A stretch of DNA of 64,000 nt from BM003 sp963783695. Lineage in GTDB: Bacteria; Pseudomonadota; Gammaproteobacteria; Steroidobacterales; BM003. The position numbers were made by a program, and so were the translations under genes. Where the stretch lies: positions 1-64,000 of the forward strand of contig CAWAOM010000001.1 of NCBI GenBank assembly GCA_963783695.1, written 5' to 3'. The notes below the pieces were generated by a model, which saw only the letters and a program-made list of their open reading frames with translations, made no database searches and was not told the DNA's origin. Shown here piece by piece: positions 52,317-60,713 of this stretch. Every line of letters begins with the position of its first letter. Position 1 is the stretch's first letter.

Positions 52317-53945
52317 ATGACAGGAGTCATGTCCGTGCCCGTTTTAAGTTATCAGTTACAAGATACCCTGCCACCCATGGCGTGGTGTGCGGTTATGAAC
52401 GCTGGCGACCCGCGCATACTGGTACTTCATGGGAGCGCAGTGGAAGTTTCCGAGACAGCATTTTTCGAGGGGGCCTGGGACGGTGAGTTCGCCGCGATGG
52501 ATTTCTTGTCGAGTGTTACCTGCGCCGGGTCGGGCGGCAGGGTAAAGGGTGACGATGTGTGTTTTGCCGCGCCTGGCCATACCTTGGAGAGGCTTTTTCT
52601 GCTGCGCACGACTGCTACCGTCTACGTGTCGAACTCACTGGTTTTCGCACTGGCAACCGCCAACGACAGCGTGGATCCGAATTATCCGTTCTATCATCAT
52701 GATTTCGCCAGTGTCATCGATGGTATCGACAAGTATGTCAGGTCGGTTCCGACAAGTAATGGCGCCACCATCGAGCAGTATTATTGTTGTAATTTCGCGC
52801 TGGCAGAAGACCTGAGCGTCAGCGTGATTGCGAAAAACGAGCCCCGCGGGTTTCGGGATTATGCCGACTATGCCGGCTTTCTGCAGCGAAGCGTCGATGC
52901 TTTATGCGCCAATGCGAACGATCCCATGCGAGGTCGAAAATTCCGTCCGCTGACTACCGTTTCATCGGGTTATGACTCGCCGGCGGGAGCGGTTCTGGCA
53001 ATGCGGGCAGGGTGTACCGAAGCGCTGACATTTGCCACTGCGCGTGAAGAGTTTTCCGACGGTGATGACAGCGGGCAGAAAATCGGAGAGCGGCTCGGTC
53101 TGACGGTAAAGGACTTTGATCGAACCGAGTACCGCCGCCTTGGCGGATTGCCCGAGGCCGAGTTTCTGGCGACCGGGATGGGAGGCGAGGATGTCGTGAT
53201 GAAGGCGTTCGAGGCGGATCTCCCCGGTACAATTTTGTTCACCGGTTTCCACGGCGACAAGGTCTGGCACTACGGCAATCACAAAGTATCGAAGACGATT
53301 ATCCGTGGCGATGCCAGTGGCGGGTCTCTGGGAGAGTTTCGGCTGCGAGTCGGTTTCATTCACTTGCCGATACCATTTGTCGGCTGCCTGCAGCATCCGA
53401 GTATCGACCGGGTCACGATGTCGGACGAAATGAAACCGTGGTTTGTCGACAGAGAAACACGCGGTGGTCGAATTTATAACCGGCCGCTGCCGCGACGATT
53501 GGTTGAGGAGGCCGGCGTGCCGCGTGAGTGGTTTGGTCAGGACAAGCGTGCGGTTACGCAGCCGCTCGCGTTCGTTCCGCGTGAGCCGTGGCTATCGAAT
53601 ATGCCGCTGGCCAATGTGCTGTCGCCAGAGAGTCTCGAGGATTTTTCTCGCTACCTCGAGTCAATCCGTCCGGCGACATCGAAACAGCATCCGTTTTTTT
53701 CGTTCATGCACGGGCTATACTCTGTCAACCAGAGGGTCGCATGGCGGCTTGCCAAGGCGATCAAGGGCGATGATCGCAACCCGCAGAAACTGATACGCGT
53801 GCACTGGCGCTACCAATACCCGTTGACCGAGCACCTCTGGGGATTCCACTGGGGGGTAGCAACAATCCGTGATCGATACGAGAGCGCGAAGAATCCCGTC
53901 GAGCCTGACTGCGGGGACTTTTCAGGCGGCGCAATAGTGCAATGA
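52317..53945 (+). CDS. Divergent asparagine-synthase-like PP-loop protein
   Basis: No exact family recognised. Seen: 542 residues from the ATG at 52317, 6 bp after GGGGAG; a PP-loop SSGYDS (216-221), a variant of SGGxDS used for adenylation; an N-terminal half (1-200) that aligns loosely with degenerate glutaminase domains (VYVSNSLVFAL, RSVPTSNGATIEQYY) but has no N-terminal Cys; C-terminal half with GFHGDKVWHYGNHK and HWRYQYPLTEHLWG. Probably an ATP-using amide- or peptide-forming enzyme without glutaminase. Coupled to the ATP-grasp gene; both may attach an amino group to the polymer. Confidence 0.75.
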   Translation: MTGVMSVPVLSYQLQDTLPPMAWCAVMNAGDPRILVLHGSAVEVSETAFFEGAWDGEFAAMDFLSSVTCAGSGGRVKGDDVCFAAPGHTLERLFLLRTTATVYVSNSLVFALATANDSVDPNYPFYHHDFASVIDGIDKYVRSVPTSNGATIEQYYCCNFALAEDLSVSVIAKNEPRGFRDYADYAGFLQRSVDALCANANDPMRGRKFRPLTTVSSGYDSPAGAVLAMRAGCTEALTFATAREEFSDGDDSGQKIGERLGLTVKDFDRTEYRRLGGLPEAEFLATGMGGEDVVMKAFEADLPGTILFTGFHGDKVWHYGNHKVSKTIIRGDASGGSLGEFRLRVGFIHLPIPFVGCLQHPSIDRVTMSDEMKPWFVDRETRGGRIYNRPLPRRLVEEAGVPREWFGQDKRAVTQPLAFVPREPWLSNMPLANVLSPESLEDFSRYLESIRPATSKQHPFFSFMHGLYSVNQRVAWRLAKAIKGDDRNPQKLIRVHWRYQYPLTEHLWGFHWGVATIRDRYESAKNPVEPDCGDFSGGAIVQ

Positions 53946-54011
53946 CGGCCGCATAAGGCGGAAATCTCGCCGCTGTCCGGCGCTCAGTCGGTCAAGGCCG
54001 CGGCAGCCGTG

Positions 54012-54638
54012 TTAACTCGATTTAGTCTTGCCGGCCTTGAGCTTCCTGGCAAGGCGCCAATAGGCCCGTTTCGGCGTAAGCTTTCCCTTTTCCTCGCGTA
54101 TCGACACGGTGTTGAGCTTGGGGAAGTCCGTCTCTGGTGTCGCGGCACCGAGAAATGGGCATAGCTCGGCCCATCCTGCGCCCTCTGTGAGCGGAAACTC
54201 AAGCAGATCGTCGGGCCGGTCGCGGAAATACTCGCGAACTTCCGCGTAATGACCGTCAAAGCGTTTTACATACAGCTCTTCGTTGCCCATTGGATGGCCC
54301 ACGCCGTAAATCCACTGACGCATCGGTGTGTCCTTCTTGCCGAAGTGCTTGACCACGCTTTTTATCCAGCGGTCGGTCGGACGTGTTGTCAGAATGAATT
54401 TGCTGCCGGGGAAAGCCTGATCCATTTCCTTGTAGAGAAGCGGCCATGGATTATCCTGAAAAGCATCGTAGCGTTGTGCCACTTCGAGCGCGAGCGGCAG
54501 CGCCTGATCGAGGATTCTCTTGTCCTCGACGAAATTCGGCCCGGTAACGGTGTAACCCAATACACGCAATGCCTCGGCCAGCGACGTTGTGCCGGTCTTG
54601 TGGAAACCTATACAGAAGATTTTTCCTCCAGCATCCAT
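54012..54638 (-). CDS. Sulfotransferase (Sulfotransfer_4-like)
   Basis: Small predicted sulfotransferase. Seen: 208 residues; 5'-phosphosulfate loop IGFHKTGTTSLAEAL (about 10-24) and FILTTRPTDRWIKSVV for the 3'-phosphate; FQDNPWPLLYKEMD is typical of this subtype. ATG at 54638 with an AAAGGA site about 12 bases before it. It is the last gene of the minus-strand operon that begins at 62293, with about 160 bp to the preceding sulfotransferase gene. Acceptor unknown. Confidence 0.85.
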   Translation of the reverse strand: MDAGGKIFCIGFHKTGTTSLAEALRVLGYTVTGPNFVEDKRILDQALPLALEVAQRYDAFQDNPWPLLYKEMDQAFPGSKFILTTRPTDRWIKSVVKHFGKKDTPMRQWIYGVGHPMGNEELYVKRFDGHYAEVREYFRDRPDDLLEFPLTEGAGWAELCPFLGAATPETDFPKLNTVSIREEKGKLTPKRAYWRLARKLKAGKTKSS

Positions 54639-54797
54639 GTCCGTGTTGGTGTCCTTTCGGGTTTACCAGATCGCGGTATTCTAAGCGATCCGCGATACTC
54701 TGAACATGACCGCTGTCACAGGCCTCCGTGGCACCGTCATGCTTAAGCCTGTAGCGGCCCGGCTCACGGCGACGCGGCTGTGACAGGCGCGGGGCTA

Positions 54798-55619
54798 TCA
54801 GGTGGAGAAGCGATAATCGTGTTTCGCGATGATCAGGGCCTCGTGTTGCGCCACCAGGTGGCGGCTTCGATCATCATAGTATTCGGAATAAGGCCGGTGC
54901 GACGACGTATTCGATTTGGTTGCGCCGCGGATATCCTGCTCGGTTGCCGGGTCGAGGCGGTAACCGGCGAGCTTCAGAGCTGCCAGCAGATCGCTTTCGA
55001 GCGATTCGGTTCTGATCATGTAGTCAATGAGACACGACCGGGCGTCCAGCGCCTCAAGTTCGTCCAGCGTAGCGACTTTGTGGCGTTGTTCGCGCCAGTC
55101 ATCCCAGGCGAAGTAGAGGTCGCAATAGCGGTAGGTCAGGATTCCCGCGAATTGACTAATTGTCGAATACGGAAATCCCTCGGTCAGATCGCGACGGCCG
55201 TCATGGCTGTACATCAAGCCCAGCCATTTGCGGAAGAGGGCGGGATCATTCGCATTCGCATAGCAGCTGCGCCATGCGCCTGCACGGCCACCGGATTGGG
55301 CAGCACGCAGCAGCCGCCAGTAGTATGATTTCCAGCCGCCATCGGAAATCGGTGCGCGACGCGTAAGGTGTTGCCACCTTGTTCGGCTCACCGCGTTGAA
55401 AATGTTGCCGAGGCCCTTGCAGCCATAGGCCCAAAGCGAGACATACCAGGCCCACGGATTGCGCACCGAGCCTATAAAGAGGCGATCGTCCTTTGCCTGT
55501 TTATAGCGTGAGTGTTTGTTGTCCAGACTGCCGCCGACATGCTCTTTTAGCAGCGCCGTTATGTGAGTGCAGCCCGTCTTGTGTAACTGCAGATAAACGA
55601 GTTTATCGTTCGTAAACAT
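54798..55619 (-). CDS. Sulfotransferase family protein (Sulfotransfer_2-like)
   Basis: Predicted Golgi-type (family 2) carbohydrate sulfotransferase. Seen: 273 residues; YLQLHKTGCTHITALL near the N-terminus carries the loop with GCT in place of GTT; FIGSVRNPWAWYVSLWAYG is the 3'-phosphate-binding site. Start ATG at 55619 with AAGGAAA nine bases upstream. Together with the two other sulfotransferase genes beside it, it suggests several sulfation positions on the polymer. A Trp-rich middle (around residues 53-98) is unremarkable for the family. Confidence 0.82.
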   Translation of the reverse strand: MFTNDKLVYLQLHKTGCTHITALLKEHVGGSLDNKHSRYKQAKDDRLFIGSVRNPWAWYVSLWAYGCKGLGNIFNAVSRTRWQHLTRRAPISDGGWKSYYWRLLRAAQSGGRAGAWRSCYANANDPALFRKWLGLMYSHDGRRDLTEGFPYSTISQFAGILTYRYCDLYFAWDDWREQRHKVATLDELEALDARSCLIDYMIRTESLESDLLAALKLAGYRLDPATEQDIRGATKSNTSSHRPYSEYYDDRSRHLVAQHEALIIAKHDYRFST

Positions 55620-55743
55620 CTGGTCGTGTTTCCTTATCGGGAAAGGGTTGTCTTCCTCAACATCATCTTCAGTTTTGTGCCCGTCAAAGGTGCAGTGTTT
55701 TCGCCGCCGCTGCAGAATCCTGGTTCACGGCAGTTTTTGGAGA

Positions 55744-56727
55744 TCACCCCGCCGCCGAGTCCGCGGCGTCCGGTTTGCGCCTTATCCGCCAAACCGTTGA
55801 GCGATAGAGCCGCGATCCTATCGGCGCCAGCAGGGCAGTCAATTTCTGCAGCGGTATCCACAGCCTGGAAGAATAACGCAGCGGATAGTTTTCGCACTCG
55901 AGTTCCGTACGCATGTAGGATTCAAGCAGGAAGATACGTCCACGCGAACTGCTTTCGCGCCAGCGGTACAGATCAGACTGACGCGGGCGGCGCGCCAGTT
56001 TGGTGTGGGCATGGCTTTCCCGGTCTGGCACGATTCCTGATTCATCAGCGCCCCAGACCAGCATGGCGGGTTCGGGCTCGATTCCAAGGAAGGCGCAGAC
56101 CGTCGCGGTGACAGACTCCGTGTCGGTAACGAGGTCTTCATAGCGAACCCTTAAAATCTGCCCCGCTATAGTGCTGTCTGTATCGAGGGCGGCGATCCGT
56201 CGGGCCGCACTCACCCATTCGCGGCTATTTGCCCAGACTCCGGGTCCGTGCCAGCGTGTCGCAATGAATGAATTCGTCACATCCCGGCCGTCCCTTACGA
56301 GATAGATGATTCGAGCCTCGGGGTAAAGTTGCAACAGCTCGGGTACGATGGCGATGTACGGCGGCGTCTTGTCACCCCACCTTGGTTTGCCGGCGCGCTG
56401 CATGCAAAGTCCAAAAAGCACATCGCAAATCGCCCTTACTGAGTCAGCCTGTCGCTCGGCAATGTGTTGCGAAAAATACTCAGCATCGAGATCGAAGTCC
56501 GGCCATCTTCGATGCGTAGTGATGATTCTGCAGGCACTGTCGATCTCGGACCGGTCGAGCTGGCGGTCGAAAGGGAAATGCTGTGCCAGCAGTAACAGGA
56601 ACCATGATTCCGGGGGAATGCAGATCAACGAGTGCCGGCTCAGAATCATACGCAGCAAGGTCGAGCCAGAGCGGCCGGCGCCAACAATAAAAAACGGATT
56701 CTCGCACTGACCTGGGCTGGCTGACAT
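55744..56727 (-). CDS. Sulfotransferase (Sulfotransfer_3-like)
   Basis: Predicted sulfotransferase. Seen: 327 residues from the ATG at 56727; FFIVGAGRSGSTLLRMIL is the 5'-phosphosulfate loop and RIIYLVRDGRDVTNSF the 3'-phosphate site; WGDKTPPY matches the active-site region of this family. The open frame continues 72 residues further upstream, overlapping the flippase gene, but that part has no family features. Weak Shine-Dalgarno. Middle member of a run of three sulfotransferase genes at the end of the operon is not this one: it is the first of the three, directly after the flippase gene. Confidence 0.84.
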   Translation of the reverse strand: MSASPGQCENPFFIVGAGRSGSTLLRMILSRHSLICIPPESWFLLLLAQHFPFDRQLDRSEIDSACRIITTHRRWPDFDLDAEYFSQHIAERQADSVRAICDVLFGLCMQRAGKPRWGDKTPPYIAIVPELLQLYPEARIIYLVRDGRDVTNSFIATRWHGPGVWANSREWVSAARRIAALDTDSTIAGQILRVRYEDLVTDTESVTATVCAFLGIEPEPAMLVWGADESGIVPDRESHAHTKLARRPRQSDLYRWRESSSRGRIFLLESYMRTELECENYPLRYSSRLWIPLQKLTALLAPIGSRLYRSTVWRIRRKPDAADSAAG

Positions 56728-56836
56728 CACGGTTGCCGGTCGACCCGCTCGGCAACGGATCGTTCGTCGCCGACCTTCGCCGCGTCGCCTTCGGCCACGT
56801 ATCGGCTCGCTCGAAATGTGCTGTAAGCCAAGCGTC

Positions 56837-58288
56837 TCATGCTGCTGCGGGTCGTTTTCGGCGGAGCATTTGCAAAGAGGAAAGGAGTGACTTTTTGTCA
56901 AACAAAACGAGAGTGGCGAGGTAGGTGATAGCTCCCAGGGCAATCTGCATTAACAGCATGGCGAGGTGTGGTACCTGCCAGGGGAGGCCGAACTTAAGCG
57001 CCATGTTGGCTCCGAGCATGACCACTGCGGCGATAAGCGGGCCGCGAATGGATGCGAAGACGTCGGCGGATCTGACATTGAGTTTCGGTGCCGACCGAAG
57101 AGTTACTATCGTAAAGAGGATCGGGAACGAGACCGCCCAGGCCGATGCAAGTCCGAGCGGGCCGATTAATGCGCCCAGCGTAAAGGTAACGGAGAAAAGC
57201 AGTAATGCAATGGTGGTGTTTGAAAGCGCCATTTTGTGCGCGCCAGTGGCCTGGAGAATCGGGCTGTAAAGACCGATAAGGCTGGAAAAAGGCATCCCCA
57301 GGCATACCGCGAACAACAGCCATACACTCGGTGCCCATCTGTCGCCGAGGATTAGCGGTACAGCGGTCGGGGCGACGCTGGCAATGCCGAAAAACACGCC
57401 AAATGCTACCAGTGCGCCAACGCTGAATATACGGCGGAAATAGTAGGCGACAGCGGACGGGTTGGCGCGGAGTTCGGCGAACGAAGGCATTGCAATTTTG
57501 CGTAGCAACGGCATGACTTTGCCGGCGGGCAGACGCGCGAGGTGAACCGGCACAGTGTAATAGCCGAGTACGGTCGAGTTCCATAGCCGCCCGGCAATGA
57601 ATACGTCGAGCTTGGTGTAGAAATACCACAGCAGGCTCGCCGCTGTAATGGAACTGCCAACGGAAATCAGAGACATTGTTTGCTTGCCGGGAAATCGCGG
57701 CATTAACCATGTTTTTGCGGCAACCATGAAAACGATGGCGATCGCAAGCTGGGTGGCCAGTTGGCCAATGATCAGCGACCAGAATGCGTAACCCTTGAAT
57801 GCAAGAGTCACGGTAACCGCGGTCCCGCTCAGCGTCGCTATCGAAGACGCGATGGCAAAGCGCTTGAAATGCATCTTCTTTGTCAAAAGAGCGGAAGGGA
57901 TGATCGAGAGCGCGGTAAAAACGAAACCCAGGGACAACACCTGGATGACGGGAACGATTCGTGGCTCTTTGAAAAACGCAGCCAGCAGTGGCGCGCATGC
58001 CAGGTGCAACAGAGCGAGTCCGATGCTGATGATTAACAGGAAGCCGAAAAATTCCTGCAAGGTCCGCTTGTCCGTTTCCTCGCTGACGACGACCGCATTA
58101 CCGAATCCGGCATCACACAGTCTTATCAACAATCCGAAAAGCACGGTTGCGATGGCGACGATGCCATAGTCTTCCGGCGCGAGCAGGCGAATGACATAGA
58201 TTGTTGCGATCCAACGAATTGTCTGGGCGATCCCGCGTCCGGCAACGAGCCAGCCGAGACCGTGCAGCACTCGTTGTCGCATCGTCAT
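56837..58288 (-). CDS. Polysaccharide flippase (Wzx-like, MOP superfamily)
   Basis: Moves the lipid-linked repeat unit across the inner membrane for polymerisation. Seen: 483 residues with about 14 hydrophobic segments; N-terminal GLGWLVAGRGIAQTIRWIATIYVIRLLAPEDYG, the typical PST/Wzx start; LCDAGFGNAVV; and a basic C-terminus after LFDKKS. ATG at 58288. Only Wzx candidate in the window, so it completes a Wzx/Wzy route together with the ligase/polymerase-type protein at 36231. About 85 bp separate it from the GT2 gene. Confidence 0.93.
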   Translation of the reverse strand: MTMRQRVLHGLGWLVAGRGIAQTIRWIATIYVIRLLAPEDYGIVAIATVLFGLLIRLCDAGFGNAVVVSEETDKRTLQEFFGFLLIISIGLALLHLACAPLLAAFFKEPRIVPVIQVLSLGFVFTALSIIPSALLTKKMHFKRFAIASSIATLSGTAVTVTLAFKGYAFWSLIIGQLATQLAIAIVFMVAAKTWLMPRFPGKQTMSLISVGSSITAASLLWYFYTKLDVFIAGRLWNSTVLGYYTVPVHLARLPAGKVMPLLRKIAMPSFAELRANPSAVAYYFRRIFSVGALVAFGVFFGIASVAPTAVPLILGDRWAPSVWLLFAVCLGMPFSSLIGLYSPILQATGAHKMALSNTTIALLLFSVTFTLGALIGPLGLASAWAVSFPILFTIVTLRSAPKLNVRSADVFASIRGPLIAAVVMLGANMALKFGLPWQVPHLAMLLMQIALGAITYLATLVLFDKKSLLSSLQMLRRKRPAAA

Positions 58289-58373
58289 TGGTGTGTTTCG
58301 CTCAGCGCAGCCCGGCTGTGGTGCGGGCCTTGCACGATACGTATAGGCGCAACTCCTGTGGCTCGAGGCAGAG

Positions 58374-59393
58374 TCATTGTTTTTCGGGCACGCTTGCCGG
58401 TTGCCGCGCCGTGCCGTTTTGATAGTTGACGACGGCCTTTACCAGGCTGCGCCAGTTGCTCGAGGAAATCGGATCATAGAACAACGCATTGAGCGTGGAA
58501 CGGATGGCCGTACCCTGATTGCCAAACTTCAAATGAGTCGCGCCGTAATTGCGAAAGGACTGTGAAATTCGCCGCCGCACAGCAAACCAGTTTGCGCGGC
58601 GGCCGTCCGGGCCCTGCCGTCCCCATTTGCTCAGGTTTCTGCGGATCACCGTAGCGCCGAACGGGCTCGCCTGGGGCGTCCGCGTAATACTGTCCATGCG
58701 CTGCTCGTATGCCGATAGCGTCGCCCGCAGCTTATGTATCTCGGTGATCCGCGAAAGCCTGATCCACAGATCATAGTCCTCGCCGATCGTTAGCGTCTTG
58801 TTGAAACCGCCCAGTTCGTCGAACAGCGCCTTGCGCAGGACGACGGACGAGGTATGGATCATCGTATCCAGCAACAGATCGGGGTATAGCCAGCCGGACT
58901 TTTCGGCCATGATCGCGAGGCTCAGCGGTTCATTGAAACGCTGTTTTTTTCTCCAGTCGATATTTGCCTCATTGGGCGAGGTCTCGCACCACATGCAGAA
59001 CACGACACCGATGGCGGGATTTCGTTCGAGGTAGGCGACCTGCAACTCCAGTTTGCGCGGATGCCAGAGGTCGTCGGCATCCAGGAATGCGAGGTATTTC
59101 CCCGTTGCATACAGATTGCCCTCGTTGCGCGCCGCGGCCGGCCCCGAGTTCATTATCTTTACGTAGCGGGCATTCGCTGCCGAGCGGCGAACGACGTCTT
59201 CCGTCGCATCTGTCGAGCCATCATCGACGACGATGATTTCCACATTCGAATAGGTTTGCGCGCGAATGCTCTCAAGTGCGCGTGCGATGTGATTCTCGGC
59301 GTTATAGGCCGGCATGATGACGGAGACCAGCGGTCCGTCGTCTGTCCACAAAGCGCCGATATCCGCGTCTGACTTTGAGGGTTGCTCGCTCAT
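58374..59393 (-). CDS. Glycosyltransferase family 2
   Basis: Inverting glycosyltransferase of the GT-A fold adding a sugar to the repeat unit. Seen: 339 residues; SVIMPAYNAENHIARALESI (about 24-43), VVDDGSTDAT (56-65) and the metal-binding FLDADDLWHP (103-112), all intact; GEDYDLWIRLS gives the catalytic base region. ATG at 59393, about 80 bp after the decarboxylase gene. C-terminal tail after about 300 is short and basic without membrane segments. Confidence 0.93.
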   Translation of the reverse strand: MSEQPSKSDADIGALWTDDGPLVSVIMPAYNAENHIARALESIRAQTYSNVEIIVVDDGSTDATEDVVRRSAANARYVKIMNSGPAAARNEGNLYATGKYLAFLDADDLWHPRKLELQVAYLERNPAIGVVFCMWCETSPNEANIDWRKKQRFNEPLSLAIMAEKSGWLYPDLLLDTMIHTSSVVLRKALFDELGGFNKTLTIGEDYDLWIRLSRITEIHKLRATLSAYEQRMDSITRTPQASPFGATVIRRNLSKWGRQGPDGRRANWFAVRRRISQSFRNYGATHLKFGNQGTAIRSTLNALFYDPISSSNWRSLVKAVVNYQNGTARQPASVPEKQ

Positions 59394-59474
59394 GGTATTG
59401 GGTCAAATCTCTCCTCGAATCGCGGCCTGACATCTGCTTGACTTGCAGCAACAGCAGGTGCCCGGGCGGCGCGT

Positions 59475-60713
59475 TCACACAAGCAATTCGCCGGGTTCCG
59501 GGTGGCTGAGGAAACGAGTTGGACTGGCCGACAGCCCATACGCGCCGGACTGAAATACCACAATCAAATCCCCAACCCGGGCATGACCCAGAGGCATTGC
59601 ATCGGCCAGCAGATCGAGCGGCGTGCACAGCGGGCCGACCACGGTGACGGCAGGCATCGAATCGCCGACAACCGCCGTACCTACCACCGCCGGATAATTT
59701 TTCCGCAGAATCTGGCCAAAATTACCCGATGCGGCCAGGTGATGATGAAGTCCTCCATCGACAACCAGAAACGTCTCACCGCGCGAGACTTTCTTGTCCA
59801 GGACGCGGCTGACGTAGATACCGGCTTCGCCTGCCAGATAGCGGCCGAGTTCGATAACGATTTCGACATCGCCGAGGCTCGCCTGCGCTTTCGCCAGAAT
59901 CTGCTCGAGATTGTCGCCGATCGGTGCGAGGTCAAGTTGTTGATCGGCCGGGAAGTACGGAATGCCGAACCCGCCACCGATATTGAGCAGCCGTGGTGGA
60001 CAGGGTGCGTCCTCGGCAAGCCGGATACAAAGGTCGAGCGTCTTGCTCTGACTTTCGATAATGGCCTCGTAACTCAGATTCTGGCTTCCCGAATAAACAT
60101 GAAATCCGGCGAAATCAATCGCATCGAGGTCGAGTTGCCGAAGAATGCCGGGGACGCGTTCGGCGTCAATGCCGAACTGGGCGGGCCGGCCGCCCATTTT
60201 CATGCCCGACGTTTTCAGCTCGAAATCCGGGTTGACGCGAATCGCAACACTCGCCCGCCGCTGCTGGTCGGTGGCAATCCGGACGATCCGCTCGAGTTCG
60301 AGCTCGGACTCCACGTTCAATGTGATGCCGGCCGCAATCGCCTGGGCGATTTCTTCAATTCGCTTGCCCGGCCCGGCAAACGATACGAGTTCGGGGTCGA
60401 TGCCGGTATCGAGAGCCACTCGCAACTCGCCGCCGCTGGCCACATCGAGCCCGTCAACGAGGCTGACCATGTGGGCGACGACGGCGGGCATCGGGTTTGC
60501 CTTCATCGCATAGTGAATGGACAGGCCCTCCGGCAACGCCGTTCGGAGTTCTGCGACGCGCCGATCAAGCCTGTTGCGGTCGTAGCAGTAAAAGGGGGTA
60601 TGCCCGACTTCTTCGGCAATATCAGAGATTTTACGCCCAGCCCAAATCAGCACGTTCTCGTCCGTATCGACGCCATCCAGGACAACGTGACGATGTTTGC
60701 TTTCGCGACTCAT
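59475..60713 (-). CDS. Exosortase A-associated PLP-dependent decarboxylase (TIGR03099)
   Basis: Fold-type III PLP decarboxylase related to diaminopimelate and ornithine decarboxylases; in XrtA loci it is thought to act with the acyl-CoA ligase and ACP, though the substrate is not known. Seen: 412 residues; PLP lysine Lys71 in HYAMKANP; SGGELRVAL; HVYSGSQN; GGGFGIPYF; and the C-terminal GAYGLSASPTRF segment that closes the active site. ATG overlaps the ligase stop by 4 bp, so both are translationally coupled. Confidence 0.94.
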   Translation of the reverse strand: MSRESKHRHVVLDGVDTDENVLIWAGRKISDIAEEVGHTPFYCYDRNRLDRRVAELRTALPEGLSIHYAMKANPMPAVVAHMVSLVDGLDVASGGELRVALDTGIDPELVSFAGPGKRIEEIAQAIAAGITLNVESELELERIVRIATDQQRRASVAIRVNPDFELKTSGMKMGGRPAQFGIDAERVPGILRQLDLDAIDFAGFHVYSGSQNLSYEAIIESQSKTLDLCIRLAEDAPCPPRLLNIGGGFGIPYFPADQQLDLAPIGDNLEQILAKAQASLGDVEIVIELGRYLAGEAGIYVSRVLDKKVSRGETFLVVDGGLHHHLAASGNFGQILRKNYPAVVGTAVVGDSMPAVTVVGPLCTPLDLLADAMPLGHARVGDLIVVFQSGAYGLSASPTRFLSHPEPGELLV

